DNA of 64,000 nt from Bradyrhizobium sp. AZCC 1721 (GCF_036924715.1 NZ_JAZHSB010000001.1:3401001-3465000), one strand, 5' to 3'; counted from the first letter of the stretch, positions 8,569-15,815 are shown. Notes: generated by a model not told the origin, from the sequence alone. Numbers and translations are program-made.

Positions 8569-9324
8569 ATGAAGATCGTCATTATCGGCGGTACAGGTCT
8601 GATCGGTTCGAAATTGGCCCCGTTGCTCGCCTCGCGCGGTCACGAGGTGCTGCAGGCGTCCCCGAGCAGGGGGATCAACGCCGTGACCGGGGAGGGGCTG
8701 CAACCGGCGCTCGTGGGAGCCGACATTGTCGTCGACGTCTCGAATTCGCCCTCGTTCGAGGACAACGCGGTGCTGCACTTCTTCGAGAGCGGAACACGCA
8801 ACCTGATTGCGGCGGCGAAGCAGGCCGGTGTGCGGCACTGCATTGCGCTGTCGATCGTCGGTACCGACCGGCTTGAGAGCAGCGGGTATTTCCGCGCCAA
8901 GCTGGCGCAGGAGCGGCTGATCGAAAATTCCGGGCTGGCCTACACGATCCTGCGCGCCACCCAGTTCTTCGAGTTCGTCGGCGCAATCGCGGATTCCGGG
9001 CGCAGGGACGGCGAGGTTCACGTTTCCAGCCAGTTGATGCAGCCATTGTTGTCCGATGAGGTCGCGCAAGCGCTGGCCGACGTGACGCTCGGCGAGCCTG
9101 CCAACGGCATATGCGAGGTCGCGGGTCCCGAAGCGGCGCCGCTTGCGGATTTCGTCGGCCGCTGGCTCCGCAAGCAAGGCGATACCAGCAAGATCGTGGC
9201 GGGCGTAGACGTGCCGTATTTCGGCGCGCCACTCGCGTTGCGCACGCTGGTGCCGGACGACGGCGCGCGGATCATGCCGACGCGTTTCGACGATTGGCTG
9301 GGTAGGACTGTCAAAATGGCGTGA
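8569..9324 (+). CDS. NAD(P)-binding NmrA-like atypical SDR
   Basis: 251 residues. Starts with the Rossmann motif IIGGTGLIGSKLA (Gly-x-x-Gly-x-x-Gly). The segment NLIAAAKQAGVRHCIALSIVGTDRL is typical of NmrA/NAD(P)H-azoreductase-like sequences, followed by GYFRAKLAQERLIENSGLAY, where the YxxxK-like part is altered. These enzymes or redox sensors bind NAD(P) but often lack SDR catalysis. The ATG at 8569 has a strong GAGGAGCGAGG ribosome site. It stands alone, between the divergent chemotaxis receptor and a repeat-rich gap. Confidence 0.9.
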   Translation: MKIVIIGGTGLIGSKLAPLLASRGHEVLQASPSRGINAVTGEGLQPALVGADIVVDVSNSPSFEDNAVLHFFESGTRNLIAAAKQAGVRHCIALSIVGTDRLESSGYFRAKLAQERLIENSGLAYTILRATQFFEFVGAIADSGRRDGEVHVSSQLMQPLLSDEVAQALADVTLGEPANGICEVAGPEAAPLADFVGRWLRKQGDTSKIVAGVDVPYFGAPLALRTLVPDDGARIMPTRFDDWLGRTVKMA

Positions 9325-9341
9325 GCTGTCCGAAGTTATAT

Positions 9342-9465
9342 CGTCGTCCCTGCGAACGCAGGGACCCATAGCCACCGCTCTCGCTTGCCGATGGGATAGC
9401 GGGCCCCAGCTTCGCGTCACAATCAACATTTGTGGTTATGGGTCCCTGCGTTCGCAGGGACGACG
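9342..9465. repeat. 29-bp perfect inverted repeat with internally palindromic arms
   Basis: Arm 9342-9370 is an exact reverse complement of 9437-9465. Each arm itself holds a CCCTGCGAACGCAGGG palindrome, so the element could fold as a cruciform or a double hairpin. The 66-bp core has no open frame. The type fits a non-autonomous dispersed palindromic element. Copy number elsewhere in the genome cannot be judged here. Confidence 0.8.
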
Positions 9466-9483
9466 TGACATCGCGATCTCGCG

Positions 9484-9840
9484 GTGCATTGCGCCCGAGG
9501 TTTGCTATCAACTTCCGGCCCTCCTGATTCAGAGGGCGCAGGGAAGACCGGATGCTTGCCGCACCCGCGGTCTCGTGTGCAAAGTGCGCAAAAGAACACG
9601 CACACGAGCATACAGGTACAGCGGGAGCATCCCGGCCTTCCCTGCGCAATGGCTTTACGGCTTATGCCGTGCTCCCCGGCGAACGGCTCTTTTGCCACCG
9701 TCGCTGCGCGAGAATAGCCCCACGCAACTTGATGCCAGCACCGCGACATCAGGACCACACGACTTCGCCGTACGCTTCCTGCGCGTACGTCTAGCGCGCA
9801 TTCAGCGTCCACCGCATCTCACCGCACGTTCGTGACGATC
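9484..9840. repeat. Probable dispersed Bradyrhizobium-type repeat block
   Basis: This stretch has overlapping open frames on both strands but none with a ribosome site or a recognisable product. Its translations (for example SGPHDFAVRFLRVRLARIQR) resemble the spurious hypothetical proteins annotated many times in Bradyrhizobium genomes from one repeated sequence. I therefore treat it as a repeat and not as genes. This rests on memory of that pattern. The rest of the gap, 9841-10020, shows nothing recognisable. Confidence 0.4.
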
Positions 9841-10023
9841 GCGAAGCGCCCCTCCATCGGGTGAGACGGACGGAGTTATGCGACTGATTTGCCCCTCGCG
9901 TTAAGCGAAATATTTTAGATTCTTTTTGATTCCTGGGCTTGACGCCATTTCTGAAAATCAGAAGTGATTTGCCTGCGGCGGATTGCACTGGAGGTCCGGC
10001 TCCATCAGTCGCCGGCTCAGCAC

Positions 10024-10287
10024 TCAGCGCGTTTCCTCTTCCGCGTTCTTCGATGCGGATTTCGGCTGCGGCGCCTTTGAACCCGTTTCCTGACAGGGCA
10101 GTTGCGTCCATGAGCCGTCGGTCGCCTGCTGATAGGCATGGCAGGAGGCGGAAGCGGGCGCTTCGCTCGTCTTTGCCGGTTGGGAATTCGTGTTGGAGTT
10201 CGTGTTGGAGTTTCTGGCGAGCGTCGGCGCTGCCAAAGTGAGGAGGGCGGCCGCCGAACCGAAAAAGATCGCTTGCCCTAACCGCAT
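10024..10287 (-). CDS. Small exported Cys-containing protein
   Basis: 87 residues. A signal peptide (MRLGQAIFFGSAAALLTLAA, cleavage near TLA-R) precedes a short NTNS direct repeat, then a compact motif ASCHAYQQATDGSWTQLPCQE with two cysteines that could form a disulfide, and a polar, Lys/Glu-rich tail. I know this motif only from hypothetical rhizobial proteins. The mature protein is probably periplasmic. Single gene, no operon. Confidence 0.75.
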   Translation of the reverse strand: MRLGQAIFFGSAAALLTLAAPTLARNSNTNSNTNSQPAKTSEAPASASCHAYQQATDGSWTQLPCQETGSKAPQPKSASKNAEEETR

Positions 10288-10445
10288 GGGAAATTCTCCT
10301 TTGTCGAAAACAATGTGTTCTTCCTAAAAAGGATTGTGGAATTTTTTGGGAATGCCGATGGAGGTACCGGCACTTGCTTAACGTTTTGCAAACGCCTGAA
10401 GGCCGCCGATGCGCTGCAGCGCAAGGCGAATTCTATTCTCGCGGT

Positions 10446-10745
10446 ATGGAACCAGTTTCTTCGGCCGTGCGTTGGCTTGGCATCATGCCGAGAGGCACGG
10501 CCTCCATGCGTCGGGAAAAGTCACTCTTCAATGCGCTGCTCACCCATTTTCTGATGGGCGTGGCGCTTGGACTAACGCTGGTCCTGTTGCTCGGCCTCAT
10601 CGATGCCTTCCATGTCAGAGACCTCGTCGCCAAGAGCGGCGCACCTGTTCAGACCACGGTGATGCTGGTGACAACCTACGGGCTAATGTTCGGCATCGGC
10701 GCGGCGCTGACCGGTTTGGTGTTGACGCTGGAAGACGAGAGCTGA
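10446..10745 (+). CDS. Small inner-membrane protein, two TM segments
   Basis: 99 residues from the ATG at 10446. Other in-frame starts are 10374, 10485 and 10506; the last has an AGAGG about ten bases upstream and would leave 79 residues. The two hydrophobic segments are LLTHFLMGVALGLTLVLLLG and MLVTTYGLMFGIGAALTGLV, with a short loop between. Codon choice is typical for the genome. No family recognised. Convergent with a second membrane protein gene 20 bp downstream. Confidence 0.65.
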   Translation: MEPVSSAVRWLGIMPRGTASMRREKSLFNALLTHFLMGVALGLTLVLLLGLIDAFHVRDLVAKSGAPVQTTVMLVTTYGLMFGIGAALTGLVLTLEDES

Positions 10746-10764
10746 GGTCGGACGGAGCGCTCGA

Positions 10765-11214
10765 TCAGCGGCGCAGGCGGGCCATCGTACCGGCGGTAAT
10801 CTGCATGGCGACGCCGACCACCCATCCGGCCATGATCATCCAAATCCATGCCAAATGCGGATCGTGGCGCAGCACGATTAGGCCGACGCAAGCGAACGCC
10901 GACAACGCCGCGAGGAAGGTCCCGATGGAGCTTAGCAGGTCCGGCGTGTCCACTCTGTCGACCCAGGCGTCATCGGGAGGCCGGTCGTTCGACGCGGTGA
11001 CGCGCAGCGGCGTATCGATTCCGAGATAAAAGCCGATGGCGCCACCGACCATCATCAGCAGCAGGAACGCCTGATTGGTGAGTGCGGCGTGGCTCGTCCC
11101 TACCAGAGCCGCCACAAACAACCCGCTCGCCGCGCCTGCCATGGCAAGCCCGACGCGTTCCAGAACGTGGGCGACCTTTCGAACGCGGGTTTGCATGACG
11201 GTGAGCCCGCCCAT
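10765..11214 (-). CDS. Inner-membrane protein with four predicted TM segments
   Basis: 149 residues. Hydrophobic segments at about 20-42, 45-65 (FLLLMMVGGAIGFYLGI), 96-114 (SSIGTFLAALSAFACVGLIV) and 120-142. A cytoplasmic loop with several Asp and Arg residues lies between the second and third. No recognised family. The start at 11214 is the first Met; an ATG seven residues later (MQTRVRKV) is also possible. Confidence 0.7.
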   Translation of the reverse strand: MGGLTVMQTRVRKVAHVLERVGLAMAGAASGLFVAALVGTSHAALTNQAFLLLMMVGGAIGFYLGIDTPLRVTASNDRPPDDAWVDRVDTPDLLSSIGTFLAALSAFACVGLIVLRHDPHLAWIWMIMAGWVVGVAMQITAGTMARLRR

Positions 11215-11350
11215 TATGAAAGGGAGCTTAAGACGGTTTCAGGCAAGGTGAAAGCAACCTAGCGATGCAGATGGCGCGCCGAATTGATACAGCGCAAGAT
11301 GCGGTCGGTCTGTAGAATTGGCTATGCCTGTTTCGATGGGAGACGCGAAC

Positions 11351-12139
11351 ATGAGCCTGTTGGGTATGCCATTCGATCCCGCGCGCGAGGCCGCGCTCGT
11401 CACCGGCGCGGGCAACGGGATCGGCCGCGCAATTGCGCAGGCGCTGGTGGGCGAGGGCGTCCGCACGGTGTTTGCCGATGTGAACCGGGACACGGTTACG
11501 GCGGCAGCCAACGCGTCGCCGCGGCCGGAGCTGGCACTGCCCTGGGTCGGTGATCTCGCCGATCCCGCGGCGCGCGAGGCGCTGCTGGCTGACGCCGCGT
11601 CTGCCGTCGGGCGCGTGACGCATTTCGTGCACAGCGCCTCGCCACCGCGGCGCGAAGCCGATCATGCGCTCGGCGTCACCACGGAGATTTGGGCGCAGAT
11701 GCACGCGGTGAATCTGGACGCCGGATTCCACCTCTGCCGCGAACTGGCGCGCAAGCTGATCGCCGACAAGACGCCCGGCTCGTTCCTGCTGCTGACCTCG
11801 CTGCATGCCGGCACGCCGCGCAACCTGCCGCATTACTCGACGGCGAAGGCGGGGCTTTCGATGCTGGTGAAGGAATTGGCCAAGACGTTCGGCCGCTTCA
11901 ACATTCGCGTCAACGCCTTGGTGCCGGGCGCGATTGCGGCCGGCGGCTTCGTCGCCGATCCCGCGCTCGCAAGACACATTCCGCTCGGCCGGCTCGGCCA
12001 GGCCGAAGAGCTTGCGCCGCTGGCGCTGGCGGTGCTGTCGAACCGGATATCGGCCTATGTCACGGGCGCGGCGATCGCGATCGATGGCGGGCTGTCGCTG
12101 ACGAACTGGTTCGAGCCGCCGGAGTTGGGGGATTTGTGA
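11351..12139 (+). CDS. SDR family oxidoreductase
   Basis: 262 residues from the ATG at 11351, chosen for its GGGAG ribosome site (in-frame ATGs at 11318 and 11336 lack one). Rossmann motif TGAGNGIGRAIAQALV near the N-terminus; the catalytic YSTAK motif (Tyr-x-x-x-Lys) sits in HYSTAKAGLSMLVKELAKTF and the later NALVPGAI loop binds the nucleotide. The expected NNAG is replaced by HSAS, and the catalytic serine is in LLLTSLHAG. It ends with the usual YVTGAAIAIDGGLSL. Substrate unknown. Confidence 0.92.
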   Translation: MSLLGMPFDPAREAALVTGAGNGIGRAIAQALVGEGVRTVFADVNRDTVTAAANASPRPELALPWVGDLADPAAREALLADAASAVGRVTHFVHSASPPRREADHALGVTTEIWAQMHAVNLDAGFHLCRELARKLIADKTPGSFLLLTSLHAGTPRNLPHYSTAKAGLSMLVKELAKTFGRFNIRVNALVPGAIAAGGFVADPALARHIPLGRLGQAEELAPLALAVLSNRISAYVTGAAIAIDGGLSLTNWFEPPELGDL

Positions 12140-12150
12140 GAGGGCTGTAG

Positions 12151-12183
12151 GGTGGGCAAAGGCGCTCTTGCGCCGTGCCCACC
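12151..12183. repeat. Palindromic repeat (GGTGGGC stem)
   Basis: GGTGGGC at 12151-12157 pairs with GCCCACC at 12177-12183 and GGCGC at 12161-12165 pairs with GCGCC nearby, giving a long hairpin just after the SDR gene. A partial second copy of the GGTGGGCAC unit follows at about 12211. Fits the REP-like class common in this window; may also end transcription. Confidence 0.6.
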
Positions 12184-12249
12184 ATATCGCCGCGGCGGCG
12201 CACTAACGGTGGGCACGCTTCGCTTTGCCAACCCTACAAGACTACAAGA

Positions 12250-12414
12250 CTACGCGACTCCTACGCCGCCTTGATGCTTCTCGTGCCATTTTGGGCCGGG
12301 GCCGCGCATGTAGTGCAGCTCGGGGCGATAGGGGTTGCGGGCAAGGTCGAGCAGAACCTGCAATCGCGCGGCGACCTGGTTCAGATATCGAAGAAGCGAT
12401 TGCACGGCCAGCAT
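12250..12414 (-). CDS. Microprotein with DPYRPE-HYMRGPGPKWH motif, copy 1
   Basis: A 54-residue frame that starts 9 bp after the DUF6894 stop; the GAGAGG overlapping that stop is its ribosome site. Sequence runs MLAVQSLLRYLNQVAARLQV, then LLDLARNPYRPELHYMRGPG, then PKWHEKHQGGVGVA. A second frame at 14507-14662 also follows a DUF6894 gene and shares the pattern PYRPE.HYMRGPGPKWH while its N-terminal half differs, so the protein motif, not just the DNA, is conserved. The helix-like N-terminal part is amphipathic. Function unknown. A new candidate gene pair partner rather than a known family. Confidence 0.65.
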   Translation of the reverse strand: MLAVQSLLRYLNQVAARLQVLLDLARNPYRPELHYMRGPGPKWHEKHQGGVGVA

Positions 12415-12423
12415 GGCGACCTC

Positions 12424-12657
12424 TCAATGCGGCTCGCCGAGCACGGACGAAAACGGCAGGGCGAAGATTTCGACGTCGAGATCGTCGCTCGCATGCAGTG
12501 TCCAGTCGCGCCAGTCTTCCGGGCACTGCGCCGTAATCAGCGACTGCACGACGCGGGCGGCGTGGTCACGCGCTTCGGCCAGATTTCCGACGGCAAGGCC
12601 ACGCTGAACGATGCGTACGCCCTCGGAATTGGAGCAGTGGAAATAGACTAATGCCAT
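12424..12657 (-). CDS. DUF6894 family protein, copy 1
   Basis: 77 residues: MALVYFHCSNSEGVRIVQRG, then LAVGNLAEARDHAARVVQSL and WRDWTLHASDDLDVEIFALP, the conserved layout of DUF6894 (beta hairpin with YFH, central helix, then a WRDW and D-x-E-I-F strand). These small proteins are numerous in Bradyrhizobium; function unknown. About 70 percent identical to the gene at 14672-14905. A microprotein gene follows 9 bp downstream, likely in the same transcript. Confidence 0.85.
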   Translation of the reverse strand: MALVYFHCSNSEGVRIVQRGLAVGNLAEARDHAARVVQSLITAQCPEDWRDWTLHASDDLDVEIFALPFSSVLGEPH

Positions 12658-12907
12658 GTCCGACTCCCGCGATTGCGATTCACGCTGAAAAAATATCAGG
12701 CGGACGACCGGCTTGATATTCGGGGAGATTGCGGGCGGGATATTACGGGGGAGAGCCGCCCCGGGTGGAACCGCGCGATCCCAAGATTTGTCCTAAAATT
12801 ATCTACTGCGGCAGGAGGAACGAGATTTTCGGTTCGGCCGTTTTGACGAGGAAGCCGCGACATTCGAATCACTGCGGCGAGGACGGATGCAACCCCGGGA
12901 GAGCAAC

Positions 12908-13093
12908 ATGATGTCGGAAATGCAGATCCACACGATTGCACGCCAGATGATGGAAAAGCACGGCCTCACCGCGATCGCACAAGCCGCACACAATGCACAG
13001 GCTTGCGAGAGCAGTGGCGATATCGAGGAAGCCAAGGAATGGCGTCATATCGAAGACGCCATGAAGCTGATGCGAGGCCCGCATCAGAGCTAG
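12908..13093 (+). CDS. Small conserved helical hypothetical protein
   Basis: 61 residues from the ATG at 12908 with ribosome site GGAGAG; ATG 12911 is equally possible. Sequence MMSEMQIHTIARQMMEKHGL continues with an Ala-rich helix and ends EWRHIEDAMKLMRGPHQS. All-helical, no hydrophobic core for a membrane. I recognise it only as a recurrent small Bradyrhizobium hypothetical protein. The 250 bp upstream show no gene. Confidence 0.7.
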   Translation: MMSEMQIHTIARQMMEKHGLTAIAQAAHNAQACESSGDIEEAKEWRHIEDAMKLMRGPHQS

Positions 13094-13100
13094 CGGATTT

Positions 13101-13140
13101 GTCCCGGATGCGGCGCGGCACAGCGCGCGGCATCCGGGAC
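13101..13140. terminator. Hairpin between convergent genes
   Basis: GTCCCGGATGC (13101-13111) pairs perfectly with GCATCCGGGAC (13130-13140), with further GC pairing inside. It sits between two convergent genes, so it could end both transcripts, but there is no T-run. It also resembles a common Bradyrhizobium palindrome. Confidence 0.55.
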
Positions 13141-13148
13141 ACAGTTAC

Positions 13149-14222
13149 TTACCGCAGCGGCATCGGCGGGCGGACCACCGGCTCGCCGTCATCAGCCATG
13201 GTTTGCTGCGGCGGTGCCGGCGGCAGCGGCGCGGGGGCGGCGGCTGGCGGCGGAGGGGGGACATAGGCGGCTTGAGCCGGTGGATAGTAAGCCGGCTTCG
13301 GCTTCCGGACAGGCGCGACAGGCGCATTCGCGGATCGGGGCGGTGGCGGCGCGGCTGTTACCCTCGGGCGAAAATTCTGTTCGGGTCGGACCTCAGCAGC
13401 CCTCGCTTCCGAAGCTTTCATTTCGGCAGCCTTGTCGGTAGCCTTGGCAAATTCCCGCGCCATTTGCGCCTGGCTTGCCTTGAGCTGCGCGATAGTCGCC
13501 TTCAGCTCCTCGACCTGCTGGCCCATCGCGGCGAGATCCTGTGCCATGGATTGCAACTGGGCCGATTCCGTGGAGGGAGCAGCCGCGGCAGTAGCCGTGG
13601 GTTCGGGTTGAGCCGGTGCTGCCGTTGCCGCCGGCTCCGCTGCGGCCTGATCGGTTGCGGCGGCTGGAGCAGCCGGCGCGCTCGGTTGCTCGGCCACGAC
13701 GGGCTTGGCTGCCGAAGGCAAGGCAGCCAGCACGAAGGGCGGCGCCCATTCGGCAGCCATCGCCTTGGCCTGATCGCCATAATGCTGCCAGGCGGCGGCA
13801 CCAATGGCGCCGACCAGGGCCAACAGCGCCATCATCACGCGCTTCGTCCATTTGGCCATCGGCCGCTCGCCGGCGGCGTTCAGGCCATCCAGCTTGATCT
13901 CCTCGCCCGGTCTGATGTTGTCGGCTTGGACATCACGCATCTGGGCATCGCGCATGTCGGTGGTGCGAAACGTCGGTTCGACCTGCGGGGTTGGCGCGCT
14001 GATCGAAATCGCGGGCGCGACGTGAACCTGCGGCTTGGCCGCGGCTTGGACTTGCGGCGCAACATTGACCTGCGGCGCCACCGGTTGGACTTGCGGCGCT
14101 ACGGGAGCGGTGGCCGGATCGTGGGCCAGCGGCGGCGCCTTGTGGGCGTGCGCGGCCAGCACCGATTCGATCGCAAAAACGTCGTGCGGATCAGCCTCTT
14201 TCAGTGTTGGCGTGGATTGCAT
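13149..14222 (-). CDS. Membrane-anchored Pro/Ala-rich protein with coiled coil
   Basis: 357 residues from the ATG at 14222 (AGGGACC upstream; the in-frame start at 14336 has no support). The N-terminal 120 residues are Pro/Ala/Gln/Val-rich repeats of the type APQVQPVAPQVNVAPQVQ. One membrane segment (about 124-146, RVMMALLALVGAIGAAAWQ) separates them from a long Ala/Pro-rich part, a coiled coil (LQSMAQDLAAMGQQVEELKA), and a Pro-rich tail. Topology suggests a cell-envelope spanning or tethering protein. Known only as a hypothetical in rhizobia. Low complexity makes homology unreliable. Confidence 0.75.
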   Translation of the reverse strand: MQSTPTLKEADPHDVFAIESVLAAHAHKAPPLAHDPATAPVAPQVQPVAPQVNVAPQVQAAAKPQVHVAPAISISAPTPQVEPTFRTTDMRDAQMRDVQADNIRPGEEIKLDGLNAAGERPMAKWTKRVMMALLALVGAIGAAAWQHYGDQAKAMAAEWAPPFVLAALPSAAKPVVAEQPSAPAAPAAATDQAAAEPAATAAPAQPEPTATAAAAPSTESAQLQSMAQDLAAMGQQVEELKATIAQLKASQAQMAREFAKATDKAAEMKASEARAAEVRPEQNFRPRVTAAPPPPRSANAPVAPVRKPKPAYYPPAQAAYVPPPPPAAAPAPLPPAPPQQTMADDGEPVVRPPMPLR

Positions 14223-14471
14223 TGGCGGTCCCTTGCTCAGTCCAATGTCACCCGAATCGGGGCGGCAAGCATGCTCTGCTGCGTGGAAAACCTCTGCCCT
14301 GGCCACCACACGGCCAGCGAGGTTTGACCAAAGCAAGGCGAGAGCGTGGAGAGGTTGGGGCTGTGGCTCCCCCCGCCGGACTGGAACCCGGGCGCAGCGA
14401 TCATGCCTGCAGGCGGCCGGGCACGGGCGCGGCGCCTGTCATCGGGCCGCGCTACGCGCAGACCCGTTGGC

Positions 14472-14490
14472 GCTCCTCATGATGAGGAGC
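14472..14490. repeat. Short palindrome of REP type
   Basis: GCTCCTCAT-G-ATGAGGAGC, a perfect 9-bp stem with a single-base centre. Similar to the CCTCAT...ATGAGG units scattered in Bradyrhizobium intergenic DNA. The rest of 14223-14506 shows no gene or other element. Confidence 0.5.
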
Positions 14491-14506
14491 TTACGACGCA
14501 GTGAGG

Positions 14507-14662
14507 TTAGAGGACGGCGCCTGCGCTGCCTGCCGGATGCCTGGCGTGCCACTTTGGGCCGGGGCCGCGCATGTAGTGCCGCTCGGGACGATAGGGGTCG
14601 CAGGCGCGCTCGATCAGGTGGTGCCACCGTGCCATGATCGCATCTAGGCGGCGGAGCAACAT
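14507..14662 (-). CDS. Microprotein with DPYRPE-HYMRGPGPKWH motif, copy 2
   Basis: 51 residues: MLLRRLDAIMARWHHLIERA, then CDPYRPERHYMRGPGPKWHA, then RHPAGSAGAVL. Starts 9 bp after the DUF6894 stop, with GAGAGG as ribosome site overlapping it, exactly as in copy 1 (12250-12414). The shared core PYRPE.HYMRGPGPKWH is conserved in frame in both copies while the N-termini have diverged. Too short for default gene calling. The basic, Trp/His-rich tail could bind nucleic acid or membrane, which is speculation. Confidence 0.65.
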   Translation of the reverse strand: MLLRRLDAIMARWHHLIERACDPYRPERHYMRGPGPKWHARHPAGSAGAVL

Positions 14663-14671
14663 GGCAACCTC

Positions 14672-14905
14672 TCAGTGCGGCTTGCCGAGGACGAAGGCGA
14701 AGGGCAGAACGAAGATCTCCTCGTCGAAATCGTCGCTGACATGCACGACCCAGTCGCGCCAGTCTTCCGCGTCCCGCCCCATGATGAGCGATCGAACGAT
14801 GCAGGCGGCGCGGTCACGCGCCTCGGCGAGGTCGCTCACCGCTTCGCCGGATCGGTCGAGCCGGACTTCCCGGGAGTTTGAGCAGTGGAAATAGACCTGG
14901 GTCAT
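14672..14905 (-). CDS. DUF6894 family protein, copy 2
   Basis: 77 residues: MTQVYFHCSNSREVRLDRSG, then EAVSDLAEARDRAACIVRSL, then WRDWVVHVSDDFDEEIFVLP. Same length and layout as the copy at 12424-12657, roughly 70 percent identical. The ATG at 14905 is the natural start; the frame stays open upstream to 15340 but that extension crosses the intergenic terminator and is not coding. Duplicated together with the microprotein gene that follows it. Confidence 0.85.
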   Translation of the reverse strand: MTQVYFHCSNSREVRLDRSGEAVSDLAEARDRAACIVRSLIMGRDAEDWRDWVVHVSDDFDEEIFVLPFAFVLGKPH

Positions 14906-14974
14906 GTCGGGCCTCCTGTTGCAGGCGATCTTCATTGTTGGTCGCAGGCTAGCCGGACAAGGTTCTGGCGCTCC

Positions 14975-14988
14975 GTGATGCACGTCAC
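14975..14988. promoter_or_regulatory. CRP/FNR-like half-site palindrome
   Basis: GTGATGCACGTCAC is a perfect GTGA-N6-TCAC palindrome, the core of a CRP-type site, in the gap between the divergent DUF6894 gene and the gene at 15230. It is not the FixK/FnrN sequence (TTGAT-N4-ATCAA). Chance occurrence cannot be excluded. Confidence 0.35.
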
Positions 14989-15080
14989 GGTCGCGTATTA
15001 GGATTTTGTTAAGACTGTAATGGTCAAATTTTAGGCATGGAATCGCAGCGGAACCGGACCTCCCGAGCCGGCAGTTGCAA

Positions 15081-15119
15081 GAGAAGGCCGGCGGCGTAAC
15101 GCCCGTCGGCCTTTTCTCT
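15081..15119 (+). terminator. Rho-independent terminator without an upstream plus-strand gene
   Basis: A GC-rich stem (GAGAAGGCCGGCGG ... CCGTCGGCCTTTTCTC) followed by a T-rich tail on the plus strand. The nearest plus-strand gene upstream ends at 13093 and everything between is on the other strand, so this terminator has no visible client. It may end a small RNA that starts around 14990-15040. Confidence 0.7.
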
Positions 15120-15173
15120 TTGCGATCCGCAGCAAATCGCCGCTGATATTCACGGCGCTGTGAATTCGCCTCC

Positions 15174-15198
15174 GGAACCAGCATCTTACCTGCCCGTT
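15174..15198 (+). promoter_or_regulatory. EcfG promoter, perfect match
   Basis: GGAAC (15174-15178), 16-bp spacer, CGTT (15195-15198). It lies 32 bp upstream of the ATG at 15230. Confidence 0.75.
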
Positions 15199-15229
15199 CG
15201 CTCTTCATGTTCACATTGGAGAATGAGCG

Positions 15230-15541
15230 ATGACAAAACTCACACTGCTCGGCGCGGCCGCCATCCTTGCGGTAGGGCTCGCGACGCCTGCGCTCTCGCA
15301 GGAAGCCACCCAGGAGCCCGGCATGATCGGGTTCTCCCACCCGAACTCCGACTATCTGCTCGGCGGATACGGCGTGCGAACGCCAAGCCGTTATGACTAC
15401 AGCTATTACTACGGCCCGCGTGTGTATGGCCCGCGCGTGTATTATCGCCCGGGCTATGTCGGCGGACCGGTTGGCGTGGCAGTCGGAACGGCGGCTGCAA
15501 TCGGCGGGTGCGCCGTACGTCGATTCATATGCCTATTATGA
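15230..15541 (+). CDS. Small exported Tyr/Gly-rich protein, C-terminus frameshifted
   Basis: 103 residues: a signal peptide (MTKLTLLGAAAILAVGLATP, cleavage near ALS-Q) and a Tyr/Arg/Gly-rich body (YDYSYYYGPRVYGPRVYYRP). The last ten residues (CAVRRFICLL) look wrong. Removing one G from the G-rich run at 15503-15508 restores an open frame to a TAG at 15558-15560 that ends APYVDSYAYYDGPGYW, which fits the Tyr/Gly-rich body. So either a recent one-base insertion or a sequencing error. Expression is likely under EcfG (perfect promoter 32 bp upstream) and a strong terminator follows. Confidence 0.8.
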   Translation: MTKLTLLGAAAILAVGLATPALSQEATQEPGMIGFSHPNSDYLLGGYGVRTPSRYDYSYYYGPRVYGPRVYYRPGYVGGPVGVAVGTAAAIGGCAVRRFICLL

Positions 15542-15578
15542 CGGGCCCGGCTATTGGTAGAGCCGGACTAGCAATTTC

Positions 15579-15606
15579 AAAAAAGCGGCCGCAAGGCCGC
15601 TTTTTT
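15579..15606 (+). terminator. Strong rho-independent terminator
   Basis: A perfect 12-bp stem (AAAAAAGCGGCC / GGCCGCTTTTTT) with a GCAA tetraloop and a T-run. Terminates the exported-protein gene upstream; the A-run on the left also makes it work on the other strand for the broken gene at 15624. Confidence 0.9.
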
Positions 15607-15623
15607 GTTGGCTGCTTGAATCT

Positions 15624-15757
15624 TCAGCGGGTGGCTGCGGCATAGGACGACAGCAGCGCGAGGAAGATGCGAGGAAGATGATCGTGTTCAGCACGGTCGC
15701 GCCGAGGATGAGTTCGATCGCCTTGCCAAGGCCATCGAGGCGGCTTCAGGCCTTGCA
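15624..15757 (-). pseudogene. Small membrane-protein gene broken by an 11-bp tandem duplication
   Basis: On the minus strand one frame reads GLGKAIELILGATVLNTIIF and then runs into CCRPMPQPP; another frame ends IFLALLSSYAAATR and a stop at 15624. The switch lies exactly at a tandem duplication of GCGAGGAAGAT (15658-15668 and 15669-15679). Deleting one unit joins the frames to give TVLNTIIFLALLSSYAAATR, a plausible membrane segment and C-terminus. The 5' end also lacks an in-frame start codon, since a TGA lies upstream in the same frame, so the gene has at least two lesions. Confidence 0.6.
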
Positions 15758-15815
15758 TGAGAATGGCGCGCATGGTTCCAGTGTCATCATCCAATGTCCT
15801 GAGGGCTGAGGTCTC

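Noticed and set aside
8404..9429. 341-residue minus-strand frame opposite the NmrA-like gene
   Set aside because: Mirror frame without motif or ribosome site.
14672..15340. 222-residue extended DUF6894 frame
   Set aside because: The extension crosses the intergenic terminator and has no homology; the family start is at 14905.
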